Assembly: GCA_049514335.1 (NCBI GenBank)
Contig: JBEKVE010000014.1
Coordinates: 1 to 30,677 of the forward strand
Source: JBEKVE01 sp049514335
GTDB taxonomy: Bacteria > Actinomycetota > Acidimicrobiia > Acidimicrobiales > UBA8190
Reading direction: 5' to 3'
Length of the DNA stretch: 30,677 nt
Positions 1 through 6,734 of the stretch are shown piece by piece. The notes under the pieces are model-generated. The model was not told the DNA's origin. It was given only the letters and a program-made list of their open reading frames with translations, and did no database searches. Position 1 is the stretch's first letter; the number at the start of each line of letters is the position of its first letter. A program made the translations under genes and the position numbers.

Positions 1-1
1 G

Positions 2-127
2 CTGACTACGCTTCGCGTCAGGGTTGGGGACACGCAGAAAGGCTGCACCGTGGCTGAGGCGCGGGCGAGTTCGAAGTCGATGGGCGGATGGCGGCGGGCA
101 CCGGCTGCGGGGCTGAGGCGGCGATGA
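2..127 (+). other. possible 3' end of an upstream gene (uncertain)
   Basis: One plus-strand frame is open from the window edge to a TGA at 125-127, which overlaps the ATG at 124 of the next gene as ATGA. That junction is common in coupled genes. The peptide is short and basic and I recognise no family. Another frame is open from base 1 to a TGA at 55-57, so I cannot say which of them, if either, is coding. Confidence 0.2.
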
Positions 128-2157
128 CCCTCGAGCCGGGACGTGCCGGCGAGCGGGGGCCGGCTGACACCGATCTGATCCGGTCGATGGCCTTGTCCTC
201 GGCAGAGCTCTGGCACGAGATCCTCGAGCGCCTGCGCGAGGTCCAGGAGAGCCAGGTTCGCCTGGCCGGCGCCATCGAGACGCTGGGGACGATGGTGCGC
301 GACGCCCTGTCACCCGAGTCGCAACCCGTGATCGGCGCCCACAGCAGGGGGGCGAGCCTCGAGCGCCCCGCCTCGGCCATCGCCGCTGGCGCACCCGCCG
401 TCGACCCCGAGCCGCCGACGGCGGTCGTTGCCCCGCTCGCCGACGTGCCTCCACCGCCGGACACCGCCATGGTCGCCTCGCCCGACCCCGCATGGACCGC
501 CTCGCCCGATCCGATCGCGGGGGCTGCTCCGAGTCTCGGATCGGATCCCGACCCCGGCCAAGCACCGGGCTTCCCGCCTGCTCCGGTGCCACCCAGGCGC
601 CCCCGCCACGCCGCTCCGACGGGCCCCGAGCCGATCGATGCCTTTCTTGGGTTCAAGACTCTGCCCCCACCTGCCGAAAGTTTCACCACGGGTGTCGAGA
701 CGTCGGCACCGGGTGCGACGAGCGGAGCCGGAGAGGTGTCAGAGCCACTGTTCGCAACAGAAGTGCCCGAACCATTGTTCTACGCTCCGTCCGGCGACGA
801 GGAGATCCTGCCCGCCGCGGCCGTGGCGGATCTCGCCTCGGAAGCGCTGGACCAGCTGCTAGCCGCCGAATTCGGCGTGCATCTCGTCGCCACCAACGCG
901 GAGGCGCCGCCGACGCTGCACCTCGCCGACCAGGACGCCGAGCTCGCCGTGGCACTCTCCGCCGTGACGCCTGTGGTGGCAGAGCCCGTGCCGGCGCCGG
1001 CGGTGGCACCTCCGACCCCGGTGGTAGAGCCGCCGTTCGCCGCACCTGCCCCGGCCGTCTTCGCCCCGCCCGAGATAGCGATGACAGCGAGTCCGGCCGA
1101 GACCCTGCCGATCGAGGCTGCGCCGGTGGAGGCTGCGCCGATCGGCGTGATGCCGGTGGAGACCGCGCCGATCGACGGCATGCCGATCGACGGCATGCCG
1201 ATCGAGGCTGCCGTTGCACCCCCCGTCCCCGAGCTCGAGATGGACGCACCGGCACCGACGGCACGCGCCCATCTGAAGGACCCGAACGTCGTCCTCGACA
1301 TCCTGTTGGGAGCGCGGCCCGCCCCCGAAGACTGGCAGATCGACAACGCCACACAGGTGGCGACGATGCCCCAAGCGGTCGACTCCGTGCCTTCCCCGGT
1401 GCCGGTCTTCACGGACATGACGCAGCCGACGACGGCTGCTTTCATCGCCGAGGCACCTGCCGCGACCGAGGCGACGCCCGTCGCAGGTGAGGTTCCCCCC
1501 GCTCCTCCGCTGCCCCCTGTGTTCGGCCACGCTGACGAGCCGCCGATCGGCCACGGCGACAGAGCGCCCGAGTTCGGCCACGGTGACGTGCCTGCGGCCG
1601 TCGGCCTCGGTGATGTGCCGCCGCTCGCCGAGCGCGACGACACCATTGCGCCCCCGGTGTTCATGGCCGAGGCGCCGCCGCCGCCGGTCTTCACGACGGA
1701 TGGCCCGCCGCCGCCTCCGGCGTTCACGCCCGAGACACCGGCGCCGCCTCCGCCCCCTCCTCCCATCCCGACATCGGCCCCGCCACCGGCGCCGCCCATG
1801 CCGCCCATGCCCGCCGCCAGCGCCACACCCCCGCCCTTCGTGATCCCCGATCCCCCGGCACCGCATCTGGCCGAGCCGCCACCGCCGCCACCGCTCGTGG
1901 GCGAGGGCCAGCTCCAAGCCGCACCGATCTTCGTCGACGCGCCCATCACGCCCTTCGTGCACTCGCCGCTCGAAGGCGCGACGGAGATGGCGGAGCCCGG
2001 ACACTTCTCGTCCGTGGCCTCCATGGCCACCGAGATCCTGTCGGCGACTCCGGAGATTCCCACCATGGCCGCACCCGAGCCGCCTGCGTCGGAGCTCATC
2101 AGCAAGGACCTCACGCTGATCGCCCGCGGCAGGAAGAAGCGCTTCCGCCTGCGTTGA
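124..2157 (+). CDS. Pro/Ala-rich low-complexity protein of unknown function
   Basis: About 677 residues from ATG 124, which has GAGG five bases upstream; an in-frame ATG at 88 would add 12 residues. The first ~60 residues look like a short amphipathic or coiled-coil helix (SAELWHEILERLREVQ). The rest is a long disordered Pro/Ala/Val/Glu region with no transmembrane segment or signal peptide. It contains seven tandem pentapeptides of the type P-[IV]-x-x-[AM] (bases 1108-1212), a short array of GHGD-type repeats (about 1525-1640) and polyproline runs (1675-1900). The C-terminus is strongly basic (RGRKKRFRLR). I recognise no family. A scaffold, or a nucleic-acid- or membrane-surface-binding role through the basic tail, is only a guess. 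The ordered N-terminus and basic C-terminus favour this strand over the Gly-rich antisense ORFs. Confidence 0.6.
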   Translation: MTLEPGRAGERGPADTDLIRSMALSSAELWHEILERLREVQESQVRLAGAIETLGTMVRDALSPESQPVIGAHSRGASLERPASAIAAGAPAVDPEPPTAVVAPLADVPPPPDTAMVASPDPAWTASPDPIAGAAPSLGSDPDPGQAPGFPPAPVPPRRPRHAAPTGPEPIDAFLGFKTLPPPAESFTTGVETSAPGATSGAGEVSEPLFATEVPEPLFYAPSGDEEILPAAAVADLASEALDQLLAAEFGVHLVATNAEAPPTLHLADQDAELAVALSAVTPVVAEPVPAPAVAPPTPVVEPPFAAPAPAVFAPPEIAMTASPAETLPIEAAPVEAAPIGVMPVETAPIDGMPIDGMPIEAAVAPPVPELEMDAPAPTARAHLKDPNVVLDILLGARPAPEDWQIDNATQVATMPQAVDSVPSPVPVFTDMTQPTTAAFIAEAPAATEATPVAGEVPPAPPLPPVFGHADEPPIGHGDRAPEFGHGDVPAAVGLGDVPPLAERDDTIAPPVFMAEAPPPPVFTTDGPPPPPAFTPETPAPPPPPPPIPTSAPPPAPPMPPMPAASATPPPFVIPDPPAPHLAEPPPPPPLVGEGQLQAAPIFVDAPITPFVHSPLEGATEMAEPGHFSSVASMATEILSATPEIPTMAAPEPPASELISKDLTLIARGRKKRFRLR

Positions 2158-2161
2158 GCAC

Positions 2162-2180
2162 GGCTCCCCGTCGGGGGGCC
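2162..2180. terminator. hairpin between convergent genes
   Basis: GGCTCCCC, loop GTC, GGGGGGCC: an 8-bp stem including one T-G pair, four bases after the stop of the Pro-rich gene and 17 bases before the moaC stop on the other strand. There is no U-tract, so it is terminator-like only. Confidence 0.4.
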
Positions 2181-2197
2181 GAAAGACTTGCCTGCGG

Positions 2198-2698
2198 CTA
2201 CAGGGCCGCCCGACGCCAGGTGCCCACGCTGCCGCCCATCTTCTCCCACAGGGCCAGCTCGCCCACGCTCATCGAGCGGTCGGACGACTTGCACATGTCG
2301 TAGATGGTGAGGGCCGCCACCATGCAGGCGGTCAGGGCCTCCATCTCCACGCCGGTGCGGTCGACCGTCTCCACCTGCGCCTCCACCTCGACAAAATTGT
2401 CGCCGATGGTGAAGTTGACGTGTATGCCCCCCACCAGCAGCGGGCGGCACATGGGGATCAGGTCCGAGGTCTTCTTGGCCGCCTGGATACCGGCGATCCG
2501 GGCCGCGCCGAGGACGTCACCCTTGGTGATGGCGTTGCTGGCCACCTTGGCCGTGGTCTCCGGCGCCATCATGACCTTGCAGCGGGCCAGGGCCCGGCGA
2601 TGGGTGGGCTCTTTGGGTGTGACGTCCACCATGCGGGCGCCGCCCAGTGGATCGAGGTGCGTCAGGCTGCGGTCGACCACGGCGGGCAGTCTAGCCAC
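2198..2698 (-). CDS. moaC: cyclic pyranopterin monophosphate synthase MoaC, divergent
   Basis: About 166 residues from GTG 2698, which follows GGGGAAG; GTG 2680 would give 160 residues, the usual MoaC size. MoaC converts the cyclic GTP derivative made by MoaA into cyclic pyranopterin monophosphate in molybdenum cofactor synthesis. Family landmarks in order are LTHLD, MVDV, ITKGDV (with the Lys equivalent to E. coli K51), ARIAGIQAAKKTSDLIP, GVEMEALTA and ALTIYDMCK (Asp/Lys equivalent to D128/K131). Oddities: the near-invariant LCHPL loop reads MCRPL, so His77 is Arg (codon CGC), and the C-terminal GGKSG motif reads GGSVG. No other moa gene is nearby. The family is certain; full activity is not. 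It is divergent from the fmdB-type gene, with 133 bp between the two starts. Confidence 0.88.
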   Translation of the reverse strand: MARLPAVVDRSLTHLDPLGGARMVDVTPKEPTHRRALARCKVMMAPETTAKVASNAITKGDVLGAARIAGIQAAKKTSDLIPMCRPLLVGGIHVNFTIGDNFVEVEAQVETVDRTGVEMEALTACMVAALTIYDMCKSSDRSMSVGELALWEKMGGSVGTWRRAAL

Positions 2699-2755
2699 CA
2701 CGAACTTCCCCGGTCTGCGGTCAGCCCGTCGGACACAGACGCGGCGGCAGGGCGG

Positions 2756-2761
2756 TAGACT
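2756..2761 (+). promoter_or_regulatory. -10 element of the fmdB/ruc-like gene
   Basis: TAGACT matches the actinobacterial -10 pattern TAnnnT and is preceded by CGG, as in other promoters of this window. The predicted start of transcription, near 2768, falls inside the CIRCE-like palindrome. Confidence 0.45.
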
Positions 2762-2787
2762 TGGCACTCCGAGGCGTCGAGTGCCAG
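2761..2787. promoter_or_regulatory. CIRCE-like (HrcA) operator
   Basis: TTGGCACTC, nine bases, GAGTGCCAG. The CIRCE consensus is TTAGCACTC-N9-GAGTGCTAA, so 15 of 18 positions match and the spacer is exactly nine. One change in the left arm (A to G) is matched by T to C in the right arm, keeping a perfect 8-bp inverted repeat at 2762-2769 and 2779-2786. It lies over the predicted start of transcription of the downstream zinc-ribbon gene, where HrcA binding would repress. Confidence 0.75.
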
Positions 2788-2831
2788 GCGGGTGAAGGGC
2801 CCCCGGACGCCTGAAAGGAGCCCCGAGCCGC

Positions 2832-3203
2832 ATGCCGACCTACGAGTACGCGTGCAAATCCTGCGGCGAGCACCACGACGTGGTGCAGTCCTTCGGCGAC
2901 GACCCGCTCACCACGTGCCCCTCGTGCGGCGGCCCGCTGCGCAAGGTGTTCGGTGCGGTAGGGGTGGTGTTCAAGGGCAGCGGCTTCTACAAGACCGACA
3001 GCAGGTCGTCGTCGAAGAAATCGGAGAAGGCCGGCGACGGCGGCAGTCCGTCCTCGTCGGAGTCGACGGGAACGGCAGCGAAGGAGACTTCCAAGGAATC
3101 CTCGAAGGAGTCGCCGCCGCCGAAGGCTCCGAAGGAGTCCTCGGGCTCGTCGGGCTCCAAGGAGCCGGCGGGCAAGACGGGGTCGAACGCAGCCGCTTCC
3201 TGA
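2832..3203 (+). CDS. FmdB-family zinc-ribbon protein, Ruc-like (redox-regulated chaperone candidate)
   Basis: This 123-residue protein starts at ATG 2832, with AAGGAG about 11 bases upstream. Residues 1-45 form the FmdB/CxxC_CxxC zinc ribbon, with Cys8, Cys11, Cys29 and Cys32 as the likely zinc ligands. A conserved VGVVFKGSGFYKTDSR segment follows, then a disordered Ser/Lys/Glu/Pro tail of about 60 residues. This architecture matches Mycobacterium tuberculosis Rv0991c (Ruc), a zinc-binding protein described as a chaperone activated by oxidation and belonging to the HrcA heat-shock regulon. The CIRCE-like site just upstream supports that reading independently. FmdB itself was named as a regulator of formamidase, but most members are not regulators. 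Family assignment is firm; chaperone function is inferred. Confidence 0.88.
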   Translation: MPTYEYACKSCGEHHDVVQSFGDDPLTTCPSCGGPLRKVFGAVGVVFKGSGFYKTDSRSSSKKSEKAGDGGSPSSSESTGTAAKETSKESSKESPPPKAPKESSGSSGSKEPAGKTGSNAAAS

Positions 3204-3276
3204 TCGGGCAACCCTGACCCGGGATCACCGAGGACCCCGTCGGAGCAGCGACGAAACCGGGGCGGTGCCCGGCGCG

Positions 3277-4665
3277 TCAGGCGCCGCTCAGGGACATGCC
3301 GTCGATGGCCAGGGTCTGCCCCGCCGCCACCCCGGGGAGCCACTCCACGTCGGCACCCACGTGGAGCACCGCCTGGAGCATGCGCTGCAGGGTCGAGGCG
3401 ATGGTCACCTCGCGCACCGGCTCGGCCAGCACGCCCCCCCGCACCATGAGCCCCTCGGCCCCGACCGAGAAGTCGCCGCTCACCGGGTTGACCCCGGAGT
3501 GGACCCCGGTGATCGACTGCACATAGAGGGCGTCGCCCACGTCGGAGAGGATCTCGTCCGAGCTCAGTGTCCCCGGCGTCAACAGCAGTGCCCGGCATCC
3601 CGCCACCGGCGTGGTGGCGTACCCGCCGCGCACCGCCGACGCCGTCGATCGCACGCCCGCCCTGCGCCCCGCGGTGGTGTCGAACACGAACCCGCGCAGC
3701 ACCCCCCCGTCGATGAGCACGTTGGGGCGACACGCCAGCCCCTCGGCGTCATGGGTCGAGGCCCCGAAGGCCCGAGCGTCGGTGGGGTCGTCCACCAGCA
3801 CGAGCGAGGGCACCGCCACCTCCTCCCCCACGCGCCCGGCGAACAACGACCGGCCTTTGGTGACAGCCTCCCCCGACAGCGCGGAGGACACGATGGCGAG
3901 GACCGTCGAGGTGACGCGGGGGTCGAGCACCACGACGCAGCGCCCCGACCGCGCCTTGGTGGCACCCAGCATGCGGGTGGCGCGTTCGACGGCGTCGTCA
4001 GCAGCGCGGGCCGGATCCAGAGCACCCGGCCCCCGGCCCGCCGTGAACCCCACACCGGTCTGGCTGTCAGCGTCGTCTCCGGCGATCGCCTCCACCGACA
4101 GGCTGCACACCGTGCGCCGGGCGGTCGACGTGATCCCCGTCGAGGTGGCGATGGCGGCCTCGGCTGCGAAGTCCCCGTAGTCGGCGAAGGCCACCTGGCG
4201 GACACGGCGGTCTGCAGCGCGCACACGCCGCTCGAGGTCGAGCGCCAACTCCACCTTGTCGGAGCCGGGGGTGGACACGATGGCCTCGTCCCACAACTCG
4301 AGCGTGCTCGACGCCACACCGTCGGGCTCGGCCAGGCCGACGTTGTCGTCGGGGGTGGCGAAGGTAGCGTTGTCGCGGGCATCGGCCAGGGTCCTGGCCA
4401 GCACCGCTTCGTCGAGCGTGCCGGCGTAGGCGAATCCCTGGCGCCCGCCGGTCACGACGCGGATGCCGACACCGGCCGATGCGGCCGACGACAGGGACTC
4501 CACCGCACCCTCGTAGGCGCGCACGTCGGTCTCGACGCCCCGTGACACGTACACCTCGAGCTGCTCGCCCTTGCGGGCTGTGGCGGCGAGCCGCACCGCC
4601 AGTTCGAGCAGCTCGCCGTCCGAGGACGAGGCGACGGCCGCCGGGTGCGGGGCGGGCTCACTCAC
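3277..4665 (-). CDS. pmbA: TldE/PmbA-family subunit of the TldD/TldE metalloprotease
   Basis: About 462 residues from GTG 4665. The start overlaps the end of tldD by eight bases (GTGAGTGA), so translation is probably coupled; the longer open frame upstream is tldD antiphase sequence. TldE is the non-catalytic partner of the TldD zinc protease. In enterobacteria the pair matures microcin B17 and degrades CcdA and unfolded peptides. Visible family features are the N-terminal SRGVETDVRAYEG segment, a central DVGDALYVQSITGVHSGVNPVSGDFSVGAEGLMV block and the GG-rich C-terminal half. There is no HExxxH motif, as expected for this subunit. Its substrate here is unknown; no peptide precursor gene is evident nearby. 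Confidence 0.93.
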   Translation of the reverse strand: MSEPAPHPAAVASSSDGELLELAVRLAATARKGEQLEVYVSRGVETDVRAYEGAVESLSSAASAGVGIRVVTGGRQGFAYAGTLDEAVLARTLADARDNATFATPDDNVGLAEPDGVASSTLELWDEAIVSTPGSDKVELALDLERRVRAADRRVRQVAFADYGDFAAEAAIATSTGITSTARRTVCSLSVEAIAGDDADSQTGVGFTAGRGPGALDPARAADDAVERATRMLGATKARSGRCVVVLDPRVTSTVLAIVSSALSGEAVTKGRSLFAGRVGEEVAVPSLVLVDDPTDARAFGASTHDAEGLACRPNVLIDGGVLRGFVFDTTAGRRAGVRSTASAVRGGYATTPVAGCRALLLTPGTLSSDEILSDVGDALYVQSITGVHSGVNPVSGDFSVGAEGLMVRGGVLAEPVREVTIASTLQRMLQAVLHVGADVEWLPGVAAGQTLAIDGMSLSGA

Positions 4666-6076
4666 CGGCGGTACCCCCGATCGTGACTCCGGTGATGCGC
4701 AAGGTGGGCTGGCCGCACCCGACCGGCACGCTCTGCCCGTCCTTGCCGCACGTGCCCGGCCCCATGGCGAAGTCGTCGGCCACGGCGTCGATGCGCCGGA
4801 GGACCTCGGGGCCGTTGCCGATGAGGTTGGCGTCTCGCAGCGGCTCGGTGATCTTGCCGTCCTCGATGAGGTACGCCTCCACCGTGCCGAACACGAAATC
4901 GCCCGTGGTGGTGTTGACCTGGCCGCCGCCGAGCTTGGCCACGTACACGCCCGTGGGCGTCTGGGCGATGAGCTCGGCGGGGTCGGCGTCACCGTTCAGG
5001 AGGAAGGTGTTGGTCATCCGCACCATGGGCAGGTGACGGTAGCTCTGGCGCCGGCCGTTGCCCGACGATCCCCGCCGTTGCTTGCGGGCCCGCAGGAAGT
5101 CCCACATGTAGTCGGTGAGCACGCCGTCTTCGATGAGGACGTTGCGTTGGGCCGGGTTGCCCTCGTCGTCCACACCGAAGGTCCCCCACTCCGGCCCCAC
5201 CGTGCCGTCGTCGACCAGCGTGACGAGCGGGCTCGCCACCTGCTGTCCTATCTGCCCGGTGTAGACCGAGGCGTCCTTGGCGATGTGGTCCGCCTCGAGC
5301 CCGTGCCCGCACGCCTCGTGGAAGAGGATCCCGCCGCTGCCCGACGCCAGCACGAGGGGGACCTCGCCGCTCGGCGCGGGCCGGGCGCCGAGCTTGACGA
5401 GGGCACGTCGGGCGGCCGAGGCGGCCACGTCGCGCACGTCGACGCCGTCGAAGAGCTCGAATCCCATGGTGAAGGCGGTGGACTCGTAGCCCGTCTGCAT
5501 ACCGGTGTCGCCCACGGCCACGCACGACACGGCGAAGCGCGTGCGGACCTGGTCGTCGGCGACGAGGGTGCCGTCGGAGTTGGCCACCTGGATGCGCCGG
5601 CGCCCGTCGCCGTAGGAGGCCGACACCTGGGTCACGGCCCCACCTGCGGCCCGGGCCGCCTCGTCCGCCTGGAGCAGCAGCTCGATCTTGCGCGCCTTCG
5701 GGACGTCCTCTGGGAACGACGCGACCTCGTGACGCCGCGGCACCGGCCGCTGTTCGAGGGCCACCACCCGTCCGCCCGTACCCTGGCGGGCGACCGCCGC
5801 CGCCGCCTCGGCCGCGGCCAGGAGCCCCGCCTCGGAGAGATCAGCGGTGTGGGCGTAGCCGGTGGTCTCCCCCACCACCACCCGCACGCCGGCGCCGCGG
5901 TCACGCCCCGATGACAGCTCCTCCACCCGGCCGTCGTCGAGGACGGCGGAGGTGGACTGGCGGTCCTCGACGAAGACCTCGGCGAAGTCCCCGCCCCGGC
6001 GCAACGCCGCGCCCAGGACGCGTTCGACCACGGGGGCCTCGACCAGCAGTGCCGTGCTCGAAGCGGTGTCGGTCAC
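4658..6076 (-). CDS. tldD: TldD-family zinc metalloprotease (catalytic subunit)
   Basis: This 472-residue protein starts at GTG 6076, preceded by GAAGGAG at good spacing. The HExxxH zinc motif is seen as H253-E254-A-C-G-H258, followed by GLEAD. The C-terminal Cys454 (in PVGCGQP) corresponds to the third zinc ligand of TldD. The substrate channel motif GGGQVNTTTGDFVFG is present. It forms a heterodimer with the TldE subunit encoded immediately downstream; the two genes are always paired and here overlap. It acts in the cytosol on small or unfolded peptides. All catalytic residues are present, so it should be active. Confidence 0.95.
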   Translation of the reverse strand: MTDTASSTALLVEAPVVERVLGAALRRGGDFAEVFVEDRQSTSAVLDDGRVEELSSGRDRGAGVRVVVGETTGYAHTADLSEAGLLAAAEAAAAVARQGTGGRVVALEQRPVPRRHEVASFPEDVPKARKIELLLQADEAARAAGGAVTQVSASYGDGRRRIQVANSDGTLVADDQVRTRFAVSCVAVGDTGMQTGYESTAFTMGFELFDGVDVRDVAASAARRALVKLGARPAPSGEVPLVLASGSGGILFHEACGHGLEADHIAKDASVYTGQIGQQVASPLVTLVDDGTVGPEWGTFGVDDEGNPAQRNVLIEDGVLTDYMWDFLRARKQRRGSSGNGRRQSYRHLPMVRMTNTFLLNGDADPAELIAQTPTGVYVAKLGGGQVNTTTGDFVFGTVEAYLIEDGKITEPLRDANLIGNGPEVLRRIDAVADDFAMGPGTCGKDGQSVPVGCGQPTLRITGVTIGGTAGE

Positions 6077-6131
6077 CGGCTCACTCCTTCGTCGTCCCCC
6101 GGCGGTGGGCTCGTCCCGCCTCCGGATCCCA

Positions 6132-6163
6132 GGATCCGAGGACCCCGGGATCCGAGGACCCCG
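6132..6163. repeat. 16-bp tandem duplication upstream of tldD
   Basis: GGATCCGAGGACCCCG occurs twice head to tail (6132-6147 and 6148-6163), with partial copies on both sides (6124-6130 and 6164-6169). It lies in the 266-bp spacer between the divergent tldD and thioesterase genes. No function is evident. Confidence 0.7.
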
Positions 6164-6293
6164 GGAGGCACCCGAACGGCTCCGGGCCCCGCTCCCCAGC
6201 CGACCGGCCCGCCCCGGGCCACCCAGCGCAGTGCCGCCAGGGTGGCGATCAGGAGGGTGCCGGACGAGGCGTTCTCCCCGCCCCGGTCGCGCC

Positions 6294-6319
6294 CGCCGCC
6301 GGCCGTGTGGCCGGCGGCG
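6294..6319. other. strong 11-bp hairpin upstream of the thioesterase promoter
   Basis: CGCCGCCGGCC, loop GTGT, GGCCGGCGGCG: a perfect 11-bp stem ending 11 bases before the -10 element of the next gene. It is followed by TGTGTTT, so it could stop plus-strand read-through. It could also act as DNA structure at the promoter. Confidence 0.45.
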
Positions 6320-6330
6320 CCTGTGTTTCG

Positions 6331-6336
6331 TATCGT
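6331..6336 (+). promoter_or_regulatory. -10 element giving a leaderless mRNA
   Basis: TATCGT fits TAnnnT. Seven bases after its last T is exactly the GTG start of the thioesterase, so the mRNA is predicted to begin at the start codon. No Shine-Dalgarno sequence is present. Confidence 0.55.
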
Positions 6337-6342
6337 ACCGCC

Positions 6343-6720
6343 GTGCTCGTCCGACCCGGCCACAGCGCCCGCGCTTCGATGGTGGTGACCGAGGCGGACA
6401 CCGCCGTGGCCATGCGCTCCGGGGACGTGCCGGTGCTCGGCACCCCGCGCCTGGTGGCGCTGTGCGAGGAAGCGGCGTGCGCGGCAGTGGCGGGAAAGCT
6501 GGGCGAGCACAAGACGAGCGTCGGCGTCCAGGTCCAGTTCGACCACCTGGCCCCGGTGCAGGTGGGCTCCGAGGTCACGGCCGAGGCCACGTTGGAGAAG
6601 GTGGAGGGACGGCGCCTCGTGTTCACGGTGACCGCCGCCGACCACGCCGGCCTGGTGGGGGCGGGGCGAATGGTCCGCGTGGTGGTGGACGAGCAGAGCT
6701 TCCTGGCCAAGGCGCGCTGA
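6343..6720 (+). CDS. FlK-like hotdog-fold acyl-CoA thioesterase
   Basis: This 125-residue protein starts at GTG 6343, chosen because the -10 element TATCGT places the transcript start there and because the hotdog domain begins directly after. The fold resembles fluoroacetyl-CoA thioesterase FlK: VVTEADTAVAMRSGDVPVLGTP, then a long helix LVALCEEAA, then QFDHLAPV. The FlK catalytic Thr42, Glu50 and His76 have spacings of 8 and 26 residues; Thr34, Glu42 and His68 here have identical spacings, so the protein is probably an active thioesterase. The substrate is unknown. Members of this family are common in actinobacteria that make no fluoroacetate, so a general small acyl-CoA housekeeping role is more likely than fluoroacetate resistance. 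Confidence 0.82.
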   Translation: MLVRPGHSARASMVVTEADTAVAMRSGDVPVLGTPRLVALCEEAACAAVAGKLGEHKTSVGVQVQFDHLAPVQVGSEVTAEATLEKVEGRRLVFTVTAADHAGLVGAGRMVRVVVDEQSFLAKAR

Positions 6721-6727
6721 GCGCGCC
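6711..6727. terminator. hairpin with the stop codon in its loop, between convergent genes
   Basis: GGCGCGC, loop TGA, GCGCGCC: a perfect 7-bp stem whose three-base loop is the stop codon of the thioesterase. It ends eight bases before the stop of the opposite-strand AIM24 gene. Being symmetric, it could terminate both genes, but there is no U-tract. Confidence 0.45.
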
Positions 6728-6734
6728 GCGCCGG

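Noticed and set aside
780..2450. Long minus-strand Gly-rich ORF (556 codons) opposite the Pro-rich gene
   Set aside because: It runs across moaC and is antisense to polyproline codons, which read as Gly on the other strand; a high-GC shadow.
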